From NCBI GenBank assembly GCA_023381565.1, contig JAMCRR010000047.1, forward strand, positions 1 to 53,717: a DNA stretch of 53,717 nt. Reading direction: 5' to 3'. Below, piece by piece: positions 1-8,672 of this stretch. How positions within the stretch are numbered: the first letter of the stretch is position 1; each line of letters begins with the position of its first letter. Made by a program: the position numbers and the translations under genes. The notes below the pieces were generated by a model that saw only the letters and a list, made by a program, of their open reading frames with translations, was not told the DNA's origin and made no database searches. This DNA comes from Chloroflexota bacterium. GTDB taxonomy: Bacteria > Chloroflexota > Anaerolineae > Anaerolineales > Anaerolineaceae.

Positions 1-240
1 GCAAACCACCCCGGAACAGGAGGTGACCAGCGAACCTTAAAGAATCGCACTGGACTTTTTGATCGTTGAAAAAGGGACTTTTTAAACCGATGATTTGTGG
101 ACATTATCACCCGATCTTGACACTGTGGACGAATCTACTTTGGCACTCCTGCGCTTCTATACTTGGATATTGAACCCCGGAAAATGTTAGCGGAATTCAG
201 GTCGATTAATGTCGCAAGACGCTTTGGATGAGTCAGAGTT
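1..240. other. Left-edge stretch without a confident gene
   Basis: No full gene is supported here. On the plus strand one frame is open from about 86 to the TAG near 187 (residues such as STLALLRFYTWILNPGK), which could be a short coding relic. It has no start, no Shine-Dalgarno and no family I recognise. The stretch lies downstream of the minus-strand gene that ends at 241. Confidence 0.3.
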
Positions 241-1650
241 TCATTTCATGCGATCGACAAGTAAGTAAAACCATTCAGATAGTTTGGATGTCAATTTTTG
301 GATTGAAGATTTAGCAAGAATCTCGCGTATTTGTACTATTAATTTATCTTTTTCAGCAAGAACAGTTGCTCTTTGAATAGGGTCACTTTCAACAGTAAAG
401 GTGTTTGGGAAAACCAGTTTATATTTATCATTAAAATCATCCACAACCTTATGAACAGGTTCAAACTCGGCATACAATACGTCAATCATATTCTTCAATC
501 CCGATTCAAGAGTACTGTTATCCAAATATTGTTTTACCATGAGAAGGAATTTAAGTGAAAATTTCGGCAAAGATAATCTTGCCTCAAATATCTCATTGTG
601 GATATCGCCGAAATATTGTTTTTGGAGCAATTGGATATTTTCTAACTCATATATTGCATAATGCATTATTTCATTTCGGATCTGAAAAGTTCTGAACAAC
701 TCTGTCAAGTCACCTTCTACTGGGATCCCTGCTAGACGCCTCCATCCGATCGCTACCACCAACCGTAATATAAGAACCTCGTCCTCATATGTTCTTGCCC
801 AAAACCTTCGAATTAAATACTTGTTTTTATAGGGAATAATGTCTCCAATCGGATCCCATCCCTCCTCAATTGTTAAGGATCTATCTTTCATCAATATCTC
901 TCCCCAATCGGTAGTATTTCTTGGGGTGAAAGAAATTGCTTGATGTGTGTAAGGGTTACGGTAATAGATATAGAAATAATCTGCAATTTGTTTAATTTTG
1001 TCGCTTAGTTCTTTCGTTCTCCAATCGGTTTGTGCTGTGTTCCAACTCTTTATATCATGAGGAATGGTTTTATTATCTGTAAGTTCTCTAGAAATATCTT
1101 CTTTCGTGAGTAGGCTTGAAATTATATAAACCCGAGATAATAATTGCCGAGTCTCTAATGGGAGCTCATTGAAAAACATCAAAAATGAATTTCGATTCCC
1201 GTAAATCGGTTGATATGATTCTCTGAATATCCGATCTACTGCTGAACGAAAATTCTTGGGTTCATGAAGATCACCTGAAATTTGATTTAATATTTGCCTA
1301 TTCATAGTGCCGTCATAACCATATTTAGTTTTATTTTTATTTGAATCGCGGAGCATTAACCATTCATAAAAATCGATATACTCACTTCCAGAAAGAGCAT
1401 CAATACACGTACAAAGAAGATAAAGTTGAAGAGATATCGTCTCATTTTGTAAAAGCCAAAAGGTGAACTCATGAGACAAGGCTGGAGTTTGGCGAAATAT
1501 CACATTGTGCCGCAGTTGATCTACAAGAAAAACTCGCATCGCAACCGATTTGAGCCTTTCTTGGTTTCCAGCTTTTTGAAATTGACGCATAAATTCTTTT
1601 TCGCTAATTTGGAGGCCAAATAAATTATAAGAAATATTTGGGCCATTCAT
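241..1650 (-). CDS. Hypothetical protein, 469 aa, AT-rich orphan
   Basis: I do not recognise a family. The reading frame is long, uninterrupted and AT-rich like its neighbours. The product looks soluble and mostly helical, with no signal peptide, membrane segment or obvious nucleotide-binding motif. The frame opens at a TTG at 1662, but the ATG at 1650 (MNGPNISYN) is the more ordinary start; neither has a strong Shine-Dalgarno. It is the last of three minus-strand genes after a 103-aa protein and a TIR protein, with about 160 bp separating it from the TIR gene, so it may have its own promoter. Lying in an island with a TIR effector and a restriction-like cassette, a defence role is possible but is only inferred from position. 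Confidence 0.7.
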   Translation of the reverse strand: MNGPNISYNLFGLQISEKEFMRQFQKAGNQERLKSVAMRVFLVDQLRHNVIFRQTPALSHEFTFWLLQNETISLQLYLLCTCIDALSGSEYIDFYEWLMLRDSNKNKTKYGYDGTMNRQILNQISGDLHEPKNFRSAVDRIFRESYQPIYGNRNSFLMFFNELPLETRQLLSRVYIISSLLTKEDISRELTDNKTIPHDIKSWNTAQTDWRTKELSDKIKQIADYFYIYYRNPYTHQAISFTPRNTTDWGEILMKDRSLTIEEGWDPIGDIIPYKNKYLIRRFWARTYEDEVLILRLVVAIGWRRLAGIPVEGDLTELFRTFQIRNEIMHYAIYELENIQLLQKQYFGDIHNEIFEARLSLPKFSLKFLLMVKQYLDNSTLESGLKNMIDVLYAEFEPVHKVVDDFNDKYKLVFPNTFTVESDPIQRATVLAEKDKLIVQIREILAKSSIQKLTSKLSEWFYLLVDRMK

Positions 1651-1813
1651 ATTTATCTGCAATTAACCCAAGAAATTTGTAACTTATGCGATTAATGAAC
1701 CATTGTACTTTTTGAGATACTAATTCCATGTTGCACAGATTAGATTATGTATATGAGCTGACATTTACTATTTTATTCCCTCATTTTCTCTGAGTAATAA
1801 AAACAAATAGAAA

Positions 1814-2764
1814 TCACTGTAACGGTCTAATTAATATACTCCAATAATATTCGGCTGCTCCTTGCTGCGACAAAGACTCTTCCATATGCCCCATAATCAT
1901 TTGAAAACCTAAAGGTTTAAGTTGTAAGGTATTTCCGGCATCAATAAGGCTTAATGCCTCATTATAACTATTCGTTGGAAATTCCCCCGTTATAGAATAA
2001 TATATTCCAGGTATGCCTGTATTTCTTTTCCCATACCATATGATACATTGTGTAACCCGATCCCCTCTATCGTAGATGATAGTAGAGAAACTTGTCTCGT
2101 CTAGGCGTTTAAAGCGTGTTTTTATTTGTGGATTTCTACCTGAGAGTTCTTCTAGAGAATTTGCAAAATATCGCGCTATATATTCAAAGCTGTTTTCCAG
2201 AAAATCATCTCTTTCACGGTCATCGAATTTGCGCTTAATTCGTAGATTACTTGATCGATCGCCTATTGGTTTTATATTTTTCACAACATTTTCTAGGGAT
2301 TCATAATTCTTAGTTGGGCTCGTAGTGATGAACTGGTTTGCTGCTTCTCGAATGTCTTTAGCAATAATTGAAAAAGCTTCTTGTTGATTAGCAAACATCG
2401 AGACAGGCTTTCCATCAGTTGGGGTTGCTCTAAAGCTGCCAAATGGAGCAGATTGCCAATCGCAAGGATGTAGAATTACAGGAATGACAACAGCAGTACC
2501 ATCTTGATGCTTTTCGATCGCCCTCTTCATCTCTTTTTCATAACAATAATCAGATGCGAGAAAGTGAGCACTAACAAGAAGTAGGATAATTTGAGATGTT
2601 TCAAGTTCCAAGCTGATTATTTGATTTATCTCACTTCCAGCAATAATTCTCCGATCATGCCAGGCAGAGATTATCCCTTGGCGTTTTAATAGGGCAAGAT
2701 GCGTCTCAAGTTCATTGCGGAGATCCTCATCTTTGTGAGAGTATGAAAAAAATAGCGAGATCAT
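1814..2764 (-). CDS. TIR-domain protein, 316 aa
   Basis: The N-terminal half (about residues 1-150) is a TIR domain. It begins MISLFFSYSHKDEDLRNEL, the classic first strand and loop, continues with a conserved Trp-His-Asp (AWHDR) segment, and has SDYCYEKEM, where the Glu after Cys/Tyr sits where TIR NADases place the catalytic Glu. Strand D is represented by VVIPVIL. The C-terminal half (about 185-316) is a separate domain beginning near RKFDDRERDDFLENSFEYI and ending GAAEYYWSILIRPLQ. From memory this second domain accompanies TIR domains in other bacteria, but I cannot name it. Bacterial TIR proteins often act as NAD+-depleting effectors in anti-phage defence; here that role is inferred. The gene follows a 103-aa gene by 21 bp, suggesting a two-gene operon. 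Confidence 0.85.
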   Translation of the reverse strand: MISLFFSYSHKDEDLRNELETHLALLKRQGIISAWHDRRIIAGSEINQIISLELETSQIILLLVSAHFLASDYCYEKEMKRAIEKHQDGTAVVIPVILHPCDWQSAPFGSFRATPTDGKPVSMFANQQEAFSIIAKDIREAANQFITTSPTKNYESLENVVKNIKPIGDRSSNLRIKRKFDDRERDDFLENSFEYIARYFANSLEELSGRNPQIKTRFKRLDETSFSTIIYDRGDRVTQCIIWYGKRNTGIPGIYYSITGEFPTNSYNEALSLIDAGNTLQLKPLGFQMIMGHMEESLSQQGAAEYYWSILIRPLQ

Positions 2765-2785
2765 TTCTTTTGCGAATTCGATTTT

Positions 2786-3097
2786 CTAGAAAAGATTTTG
2801 TAATTGTTTAATAAATGCAATTAGGTTACCTCCGGTAAAATCCGATCTATTTAAACCTCTTTGGTTCCAAAGATCAACAACCCGAGACTCAGACATATTC
2901 AATGGTTTACTACCGCCACCAGATGAATAGCATGTGGGAGTTAAAAGCTGAATGTTCACGTCGTTTTCTATAATCGTGACTATAACACATACAGATAGAC
3001 CGTCCTCGCGCCGTCTATTTATTCGTTGATTAATCCAGTATTCATCCGCTTCTTTCAAGATATGTTCTTCATTATCAATCTTAATTGTGATCATCAT
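2786..3097 (-). CDS. Small conserved-looking partner of TIR protein, 103 aa
   Basis: Small soluble protein with no signal peptide. Its C-terminal third (residues about 68-103, with motifs LWNQRGLN and FTGGNLIAFIKQL) looks like a compact helical module. The central part carries a Cys (TPTCYSSGGGSKP) followed by a Gly-rich loop. I do not recognise a named family. The start has a clear Shine-Dalgarno (AAGGAG just upstream of two consecutive ATGs at 3097 and 3094). It lies 21 bp upstream of the TIR gene on the same strand and is probably its operon partner, perhaps a sensor or regulator. That role is inference from position only. Confidence 0.7.
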   Translation of the reverse strand: MMITIKIDNEEHILKEADEYWINQRINRRREDGLSVCVIVTIIENDVNIQLLTPTCYSSGGGSKPLNMSESRVVDLWNQRGLNRSDFTGGNLIAFIKQLQNLF

Positions 3098-3560
3098 TTT
3101 CTCCTTATAGTAAGAGTGTAAAGAAAAACGGACGAATAGAGAATAATGGTTGCAGGCAGATGATCGAACTTAAATAGTATCCCCACAAAATCGATAAACA
3201 AAAAATGCCCATCCTAACTAAAAAGGGATGGGCGCCAAGTGGAATATATGACCGAAAAAGCGTCCTATATATAATTTTGTACTAAGATCATTAATGAGGC
3301 GGAAAATCAAATCTTACTATAAATATTATATCACTGGTCTTTTAGATCCCAAATCCATAAGAATAATCTACAGCATTTCCATTCTCATTCGACAATTTCA
3401 ATGTCGACCATTCTCCTGATGCCTATGGTTCACCGCGGGCACCTTCGTCTTAGTTTTCCACCCTTTACCCACTTGAGAATCTCCAGTGCTCCGGCTCAGG
3501 ATCGCCATAAAGAAAAAGAAGTACGTCGAACCCGCAACACCCTCCTGCTTTATTTGAAAT
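3098..3560. other. Gene-less spacer between restriction-like and TIR operons
   Basis: AT-rich intergenic DNA holding the leader of the TIR operon and, at 3207-3233, a terminator hairpin reading on the minus strand. The plus-strand frame at 3401-3649 has no ribosome site and no recognisable motif, so I do not annotate it as a gene. Confidence 0.5.
3195..3233 (-). terminator. Rho-independent terminator of the methyltransferase/DUF262 operon
   Basis: The arms GCCCATCC (3207-3214) and GGATGGGC (3226-3233) pair perfectly over 8 bp around an 11-nt loop. On the minus strand the stem is followed by ATTTTTTG. It is correctly placed to stop transcription leaving the HNH relic and DUF262 gene before the TIR operon begins. 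Confidence 0.75.
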
Positions 3561-3770
3561 TTATTTACCCGCTTTCATCCGATTGCATTCCTTACAAAGC
3601 ATCTGGTAGTTCTCTGCGATGGTTTTGCCGCCGAGATGTAAGGGGGTGATATGGTCGGCTTACTTTTCTTGGATCATGAAGTGTTTGCCGCAGTGGTTGC
3701 AGATGCCTAGCTGCTTTTCGTAGACTTCCGTTTTTTGATTTTGATTGAGAAACGGATGTTGAGATAATTT
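3561..3770 (-). pseudogene. C-terminal relic of a second DUF262-HNH protein
   Basis: Reading the minus strand gives the end of an HNH nuclease: TEVYEKQLGICNHCGKHF, then an in-frame TAA, then ADHITP, then a +/-1 frameshift into LHLGGKTIAENYQMLCKE and CNRMKAGK ending at TAA (3561). The CxxC, the ADHITP core His and the CxxC-N element match the HNH tail typical of DUF262 proteins. They align with, but are clearly diverged from, the intact tail of the gene starting at 3836. Only about 65 codons survive, with one nonsense change and one frameshift, so it is dead. It lies directly downstream of the intact DUF262-HNH gene and mirrors the methyltransferase relic at the other end of the cassette. Confidence 0.8.
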
Positions 3771-3835
3771 TCATTGTGGATCAAGACATACGGACAAATT
3801 ACCATTTTAATTTTGACCGTTTTGTGATTATCTAC

Positions 3836-4999
3836 TTAACGATTTCCTTTTGCTCGATTGTGTGTTTTACATAACATTTGACAGTTGTCGATAATTGTTG
3901 CCCCACCTTTGGCCCAAGCGGTTACATGGTCTGCATCCATTTCGTTCAACTTCCAAATTTTAGTCTTGTTAGCATCCTGTCCGAAGGCACAAAGCGGGCA
4001 GTTTGATTCACCTTTGGCTACGGCTGCAGCAGTTTGTGTTGCGTAAACGATTTTCTTGGTTGCTTCATCGAAGACTCGGACATCTAATAATTGCGTATCA
4101 ACTGAACCCCCTAGAATGAACTCAAAAATACCCTTACGGCTCTTAATATATGGATCACTGTAAAGTTTTTGCACTTCTAGCGAAACTAAGTTCCGGTCAT
4201 AAGCCGTGTGGTGATACGCTTCATACAATCGTCCCCACTCTACTCCGCGCATCTCGTCCACTACATCGTCAAAGACACTTGAAACCCAATCTATGACACA
4301 AGTGAAATACGTTTTTAGCTCTGTAATGTTTTTATCGTAGCGATGGCGGCTCATATAATCGTCAATATTGCCTTTGCTAACCCAGTCAAGAGCACGTTCA
4401 AAAAAATCTTGTCGATTGACACTGCCTGTTATATATCTACTCCATTTTTGGATATTAGCATTCTGGCTATTGCTATACTCCGTCTTGCCAAGCGTGACAA
4501 AAGGACCAGAAAACACGGCGTTCAGTCGTTCCTGATCATTTAGTGGCACACCCGCGATGTTGACGGTTTTAAACCATTCTTTTATCTCGCTTTCAGTACC
4601 TTCACATTCATAAATTAGCAGTTTTGTTTCTCGTATCTTCGATTGCTTATCGGTTGCTATACCATTAAAATATTGTTCCATGCCGTTTTCATCTTTGACG
4701 GCAAATTTATTGGTAACATAACGTCCAAAACTGGTGATTCGCTGTTGTCCGTCTAAAACCTCCAGGGTATCTTCACCCACTTTATTAAAATAAAACAAGC
4801 CCAACGGATAACCTTTAAGGATAGATTGGATGACAGCCACATCTTTTTTACCGTCTGCATAGATATAATTGCGCTGATACTCGGGCTGGATGGTTAATTT
4901 GCCAGATAAACCAAACAGACCTTTTCCTTCAAGTTCGTTGTACACAAACCCCTCACAAATATCCTTGATTGTGATTTCGGTTTTAAGAGTTGTAATCAT
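3836..4999 (-). CDS. DUF262 (GmrSD-like) protein with C-terminal HNH nuclease, 387 aa
   Basis: The N-terminal DUF262 domain (ParB/Srx-like fold) shows the marker DGQQRITSF at about residue 83, preceded by [17 protein letters not shown]. The C-terminal part (about 330-387) is an HNH nuclease: paired Cys in NCPLC, the ADHVTAW core His, an Asn in DNCQMLC, and a final [11 protein letters not shown]262-HNH proteins include the GmrSD type IV restriction enzymes, and many sit next to methyltransferases. The start overlaps the stop of the upstream methyltransferase (ATGA at 4996-4999), so the two are translationally coupled. This supports a two-gene restriction-modification-like unit in which this protein is the nuclease. 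The substrate is not known from sequence. Confidence 0.88.
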   Translation of the reverse strand: MITTLKTEITIKDICEGFVYNELEGKGLFGLSGKLTIQPEYQRNYIYADGKKDVAVIQSILKGYPLGLFYFNKVGEDTLEVLDGQQRITSFGRYVTNKFAVKDENGMEQYFNGIATDKQSKIRETKLLIYECEGTESEIKEWFKTVNIAGVPLNDQERLNAVFSGPFVTLGKTEYSNSQNANIQKWSRYITGSVNRQDFFERALDWVSKGNIDDYMSRHRYDKNITELKTYFTCVIDWVSSVFDDVVDEMRGVEWGRLYEAYHHTAYDRNLVSLEVQKLYSDPYIKSRKGIFEFILGGSVDTQLLDVRVFDEATKKIVYATQTAAAVAKGESNCPLCAFGQDANKTKIWKLNEMDADHVTAWAKGGATIIDNCQMLCKTHNRAKGNR

Positions 5000-6171
5000 T
5001 TTATAGTTTTCCTATGCTTTATAAGAACCCGTTGAAAAACTTTTTCTAATAAACCTTCTTTAAAGATTACGCCACTCGCATTTAAATCATAGGTTCCTTT
5101 CTTCCCAAACTTTTTAAAATATGCTTCCTTGCATTCGGCAGTCGTATATACTTTTGTTTTTAAATAATATAAGTCCTCATTTTCACACATTCCAACAATC
5201 TGAAATTGATCTGGGCTATATTTATAGAGAAAACTAATCGGTACGCCCATTACGTCATCATAATCACGGGGAATGGCATCGGTAAATGGCACTTCGATGG
5301 CATCATAATTATCGTACCTGGTATAAGATTTTTTACCCCTGACTTCCTTGTGCTTGCTGAATTTACAGTTATCCTCCATGGTCATTAACGGTAATGGTTG
5401 ATGTCGCCTTCCATGGTCTAGATTGGTAAACCAGCAGGATTTACCAAGTCTCGTATAATCACCGATGTAGCCGAGTTGAGCGGCTTTCCGTTTGTCACTT
5501 TCGGCAACTTCTGTGCCTGCTGGAACACCAAAAACCATATCACTACCGTTACCAGTTGCCCCTAACCATAACTTATTTTCCTTAATAAGCGGAAATATAT
5601 CCTTATAAGTAATAGCATTCATGTTGGCGATAATTACAAATTGTTTATTAGCCTCCACAATCCACGCTAAAAACTCACTTAACAGCGAAAAAGGCGGATT
5701 AGTAACGATAATGTCCGATTCATCGCGAAATTGTTTAATTTCAGCACTTCTGAAATCACCATCTCCTACGAGGTAATGCCACTCCAAATCATTGACATTT
5801 ACTTTGCGGCTACCCGTCCTATCGTGGGTCAAGGTAAAAATCTTACCGTTTCTTACGGTTTTGATTTGGTCAAATTGAGAGTCACTTTTTTCAAATAGAG
5901 TTGGCTGATAACCGTTCTTATAGGTTTTGCTATCCACAGCGTAACTCGTACTGATGAGTTTTTTCAGCCCTAACCTCTCAAAATTTTGGGCAAAAAACTT
6001 AGTAAAGTTGCTCCATTCCGGGTCATCACAAGGCAATAGAACCGTTTTACCCCGAAATACATACCGGTTGTATTCTAAATAAGCCAAAATTTCTTTTTCA
6101 ATATAGTAGTATTGTGTGTAAAACTCATCAAATTTTGCTATCTTTGCTTCTGCGAGATTACTGTTTGCCAT
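4996..6171 (-). CDS. EcoRI-family adenine-specific DNA methyltransferase, 391 aa
   Basis: The protein follows the M.EcoRI-like family layout. It opens with DEFYTQ near residue 15, has [10 protein letters not shown] near 47, [10 protein letters not shown] near 70, and the catalytic adenine-methylase motif NPPF (in [14 protein letters not shown], about residue 158). Later blocks [11 protein letters not shown] and [10 protein letters not shown] are also typical of the family. It should transfer a methyl group from S-adenosylmethionine to N6 of adenine in a specific sequence. It is AT-rich like the rest of the island, full length and uninterrupted, and coupled by ATGA overlap to the DUF262-HNH gene. 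A diverged N-terminal relic of a second copy lies just upstream at 6281-6562. Confidence 0.92.
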   Translation of the reverse strand: MANSNLAEAKIAKFDEFYTQYYYIEKEILAYLEYNRYVFRGKTVLLPCDDPEWSNFTKFFAQNFERLGLKKLISTSYAVDSKTYKNGYQPTLFEKSDSQFDQIKTVRNGKIFTLTHDRTGSRKVNVNDLEWHYLVGDGDFRSAEIKQFRDESDIIVTNPPFSLLSEFLAWIVEANKQFVIIANMNAITYKDIFPLIKENKLWLGATGNGSDMVFGVPAGTEVAESDKRKAAQLGYIGDYTRLGKSCWFTNLDHGRRHQPLPLMTMEDNCKFSKHKEVRGKKSYTRYDNYDAIEVPFTDAIPRDYDDVMGVPISFLYKYSPDQFQIVGMCENEDLYYLKTKVYTTAECKEAYFKKFGKKGTYDLNASGVIFKEGLLEKVFQRVLIKHRKTIK

Positions 6172-6280
6172 AATTTATCCAATCAGATGAATAGGAAAAT
6201 ATTCATAAAGGGCTAATCTTTGACTCGTTCTAATATTAATCTAGAATGTCCGGTATAGATAACAGGAAAATCCACAGAAT

Positions 6281-6562
6281 TCACCTTAGATTCCTTTGAT
6301 AAAATAATTCTATAACAACGGGAGACCATGAATAACTGGTTGCGATCAGTTTTTTTATTCCTAAAAAATCAAAATTCATCGCAAAATATTTGAAAAAATT
6401 GCTCTCATACGGGTCGTCGCAGTTACCCAAAATTACCTTATCGCGTAACTGTTCTTTATAATGGCGCATTTCTGCCTCGATATCCGGCAGCTGCGTATAA
6501 AATTCGTCCGCTTTATTCTTTTTTGCCTTTTCGAACAGCTCTGTCCCCATAAACCCATGCAC
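6281..6562 (-). pseudogene. N-terminal relic of a second EcoRI-family methyltransferase, 93 codons
   Basis: The start is normal but the frame stops after 93 codons against about 390 in the intact neighbour. It carries the family's opening blocks in order (ADEFYTQLPDIEAEM, GNCDDPYESNFFKYF, LGIKKLIATSYS), after which homology ends and the last dozen residues are unrelated. The catalytic NPPF region is missing, so it cannot methylate. It is diverged from the intact copy, not a recent partial duplicate. With the HNH relic at 3561-3770 it brackets the intact cassette: the 5' end of one old operon upstream and its 3' end downstream. Confidence 0.8.
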
Positions 6563-6635
6563 CCTTTCTAAATATTCAATATGAATTCTCTTTCGGCTTG
6601 CTTAACGGAATCGAATGCGCCGGCCCGCGCTGGAT

Positions 6636-6786
6636 CTATTCGCGGAGAAAATCGCCCACATTCTCACGGCGGTAATTAACGATGTTGCCAGATTGCCGGA
6701 CGACGGTTTCAGACAAGGATTTCTCCCCCTCATAGGATTGTAGAAATTGGGGAAAATATGTGATTAGCTGAGAAGGATATATGATT
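6636..6786 (-). pseudogene. Possible coding relic of unknown family
   Basis: On the minus strand a start-less frame of about 50 codons looks protein-like (LITYFPQFLQSYEGEK, then SGNIVNYRRENVGDFLRE) and ends at TAG 6636-6638. I do not recognise it. It has no start codon with a ribosome site and nothing upstream continues it. It sits where the AT-rich island gives way to GC-rich DNA, so it may be a gene end truncated when the island arrived. The rest of 6563-7021 shows nothing I can support. Confidence 0.3.
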
Positions 6787-7021
6787 TATTATATTCCAAT
6801 CATCGAACTCAGATTGTAAATTACAGATTAACTCCGGGTAATTATTCCCGGCGTACGCGGATCCCCCAGGCGCCTCTGCCTCGACCCTCCGCCTCGATCT
6901 CCTCTTTGTTTCCCTAGCAACTGCAGAAACCGAGCGCTACTGCCGTCAGGAACACTAAAGGACCGCCCAAGGGCCGTATACCGCTGCAGGACTGCCCACT
7001 GTCAACCGCCGTTAGGACCGT

Positions 7022-8524
7022 TCACTTCCCTTCCATCTCCTCCAGCAGCCGGGCGACGGAGAAGATGGCGGCTTTCCGCGTCCGGTTGAAGGTGCCTTCG
7101 GAGATGTAAAGCCGCGACATGATCTCCAGGTTGGGCCGGTTTTCCACGTAGGCCTCCCACAGGATGATATAGGGGTGCCAGGAGCGCGGGGGCGGGTTGG
7201 GCACATCCTCCTGCGCAGGCTTCAACTGCCGGAGGGCCTCGCACAAAACCGCAGACAGCGCTTTGCCGCGGCCGATGTGGGTATCGGCGGCTGTATCCAA
7301 CCCTTTCAATTGCTGCTCAACGAGGCGAAGCTTGGTGAGGGGAGAACTGGCCAGGTAGGCGTAATGGTGCAGGTTGCGCAAAGCCAGCTCGACATCTCGC
7401 ACCGCAATACCCCCCACCGTGACAGGCAGCTCCGCATTATTTGAATGATTCCCCTCCCCGGGAACCGCAGGACGGGGATTGCCCGGGAAGCTCCCGGGAG
7501 GTGCGGCCCTGCCGTTTGCCAGGCTCTCGCGCTTGCTCAGGCGGGGGTGCAGCCTGCGCCCGCCATCCTGTTTGTACAGGCGCACGAGCCTGGGCCGGAC
7601 GGCAGCGACCAGGGAATTCGAGAGCACCGCCAGGCAGCCAGTCAAAACGTACCAGTCGCCCGGCAAGGGATGCGTCCCGGAAAAGATTCTCAGGATGAGT
7701 AAAAACAGCGCCAGCAGGGCGGCGGCGCCGGCTGCGCTGGTAAGCAGATCGCCTCGCAGATCCCGGAGGGAACGCAAAGTATGGTAGCCGGTGGCGGCAA
7801 CGCCTGCCAGCAGCAAAGCCGCGAGCAGGAACAGCGCCGCCAGCGCTTGCGGCAGGGGGGTTTTCAGCAAATAGGAGAAGATGCCGGGCAGCCCGGCTGC
7901 GGCAGCCAGTATAACGGCAGATACGAACAGCCTGAACAGGGGGAGGGAAACCCCGGTAGGGGAGGCGCGGGCGGCACGAGCAAGGTTGAAAACGCAGAGG
8001 CCGGCAAAGGGCACAAAGACTGCTGCGGAAATGGCAGAAAAGGGAGCGACCGGCAAAGGGTCGTAAAGCGGGCCGGCGAGCCGGCCGAGCCAGGCATCGC
8101 TGTAGCCGGCTTTGACGAGGATGCTTGCCAGGGCAAGAGCGTATCCCAGCCCAGCCCCCAACCAGCGCCTGCCATTGAATGATCCCGGCAGCAGGTAGAG
8201 CGAGGCGTGATACCAGAAAATGATGCTGTAAACCGGTAGCCAGCCGAGCAGCCAGCCCTTCCAGCCCATCTCGAAGACGTCGCGCGGCCAGAACAGCATC
8301 AGGTGATAGAGCCAGATTCTGATTTCCGGCGGGGGAGCGGGCGGCGGCAGGAAAGCCAGGAGGTGATTGAGATAATAGCCACCCAGCGACCACAAAGCCA
8401 CTGCTGAAAGCCATGCTTCTGGGCGGCGCGAGCTGCGCGTGACCAGCACCAGCCCCATCCAGAGGGCGGCCATCAGCCCGATAAAATTAATCCCGATCGT
8501 GAGGCTTTGGAGCATGGGCCACAT
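7022..8524 (-). CDS. Polytopic membrane protein with C-terminal HTH-like domain, 500 aa
   Basis: The N-terminal about 310 residues form roughly eight or nine hydrophobic segments (starting LTIGINFIGLMAALWMGLV and including ILAAAAGLPGIFSYLL and AALFLLAALLLAGVAA), resembling the membrane sensor half of some receptor-like regulators. A polar linker follows, then a soluble C-terminal domain of about 130 residues ending in a helix-turn-helix-like stretch (NRPNLEIMSRLYISEGTF, then NRTRKAAIF). No kinase motifs are present. The closest idea is a one-component membrane-anchored transcription regulator. It is divergent from the NHL-propeller gene at 8673, which is a plausible target. Codon use is GC-rich, marking the end of the AT-rich island. 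Confidence 0.75.
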   Translation of the reverse strand: MWPMLQSLTIGINFIGLMAALWMGLVLVTRSSRRPEAWLSAVALWSLGGYYLNHLLAFLPPPAPPPEIRIWLYHLMLFWPRDVFEMGWKGWLLGWLPVYSIIFWYHASLYLLPGSFNGRRWLGAGLGYALALASILVKAGYSDAWLGRLAGPLYDPLPVAPFSAISAAVFVPFAGLCVFNLARAARASPTGVSLPLFRLFVSAVILAAAAGLPGIFSYLLKTPLPQALAALFLLAALLLAGVAATGYHTLRSLRDLRGDLLTSAAGAAALLALFLLILRIFSGTHPLPGDWYVLTGCLAVLSNSLVAAVRPRLVRLYKQDGGRRLHPRLSKRESLANGRAAPPGSFPGNPRPAVPGEGNHSNNAELPVTVGGIAVRDVELALRNLHHYAYLASSPLTKLRLVEQQLKGLDTAADTHIGRGKALSAVLCEALRQLKPAQEDVPNPPPRSWHPYIILWEAYVENRPNLEIMSRLYISEGTFNRTRKAAIFSVARLLEEMEGK

Positions 8525-8660
8525 TTTCTCAGAGAGGGTGACCGGCTTTGATAGACTAATTATGCGCTCTTACTCTGGTTTGCACAACTGAAGAATTGGC
8601 GGTTTTTACACGATTTTACGGGTTCATATGGCGGTTTTTGGCGTTTTTTTTTCGCGATAA

Positions 8661-8672
8661 TGGCTTAAGCCA
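8661..8672. promoter_or_regulatory. 12-bp perfect palindrome in the divergent intergenic region
   Basis: TGGCTTAAGCCA is perfectly self-complementary and lies between the divergent membrane regulator and the NHL gene, directly before the ATG at 8673. It could be an operator for the neighbouring regulator. If the NHL gene really starts at the TTG at 8715, the palindrome would lie in its leader. No independent evidence of function. Confidence 0.3.

Noticed and set aside
3401..3649. 82-aa plus-strand frame
   Set aside because: It runs antisense through the HNH relic and has no ribosome site or motif; the minus strand explains the sequence.
7437..8414. 325-aa minus-strand frame overlapping the membrane regulator gene
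   Set aside because: It is a shifted frame of the GC-rich 500-aa gene, with Arg/Pro/Ala-biased composition and no motif.
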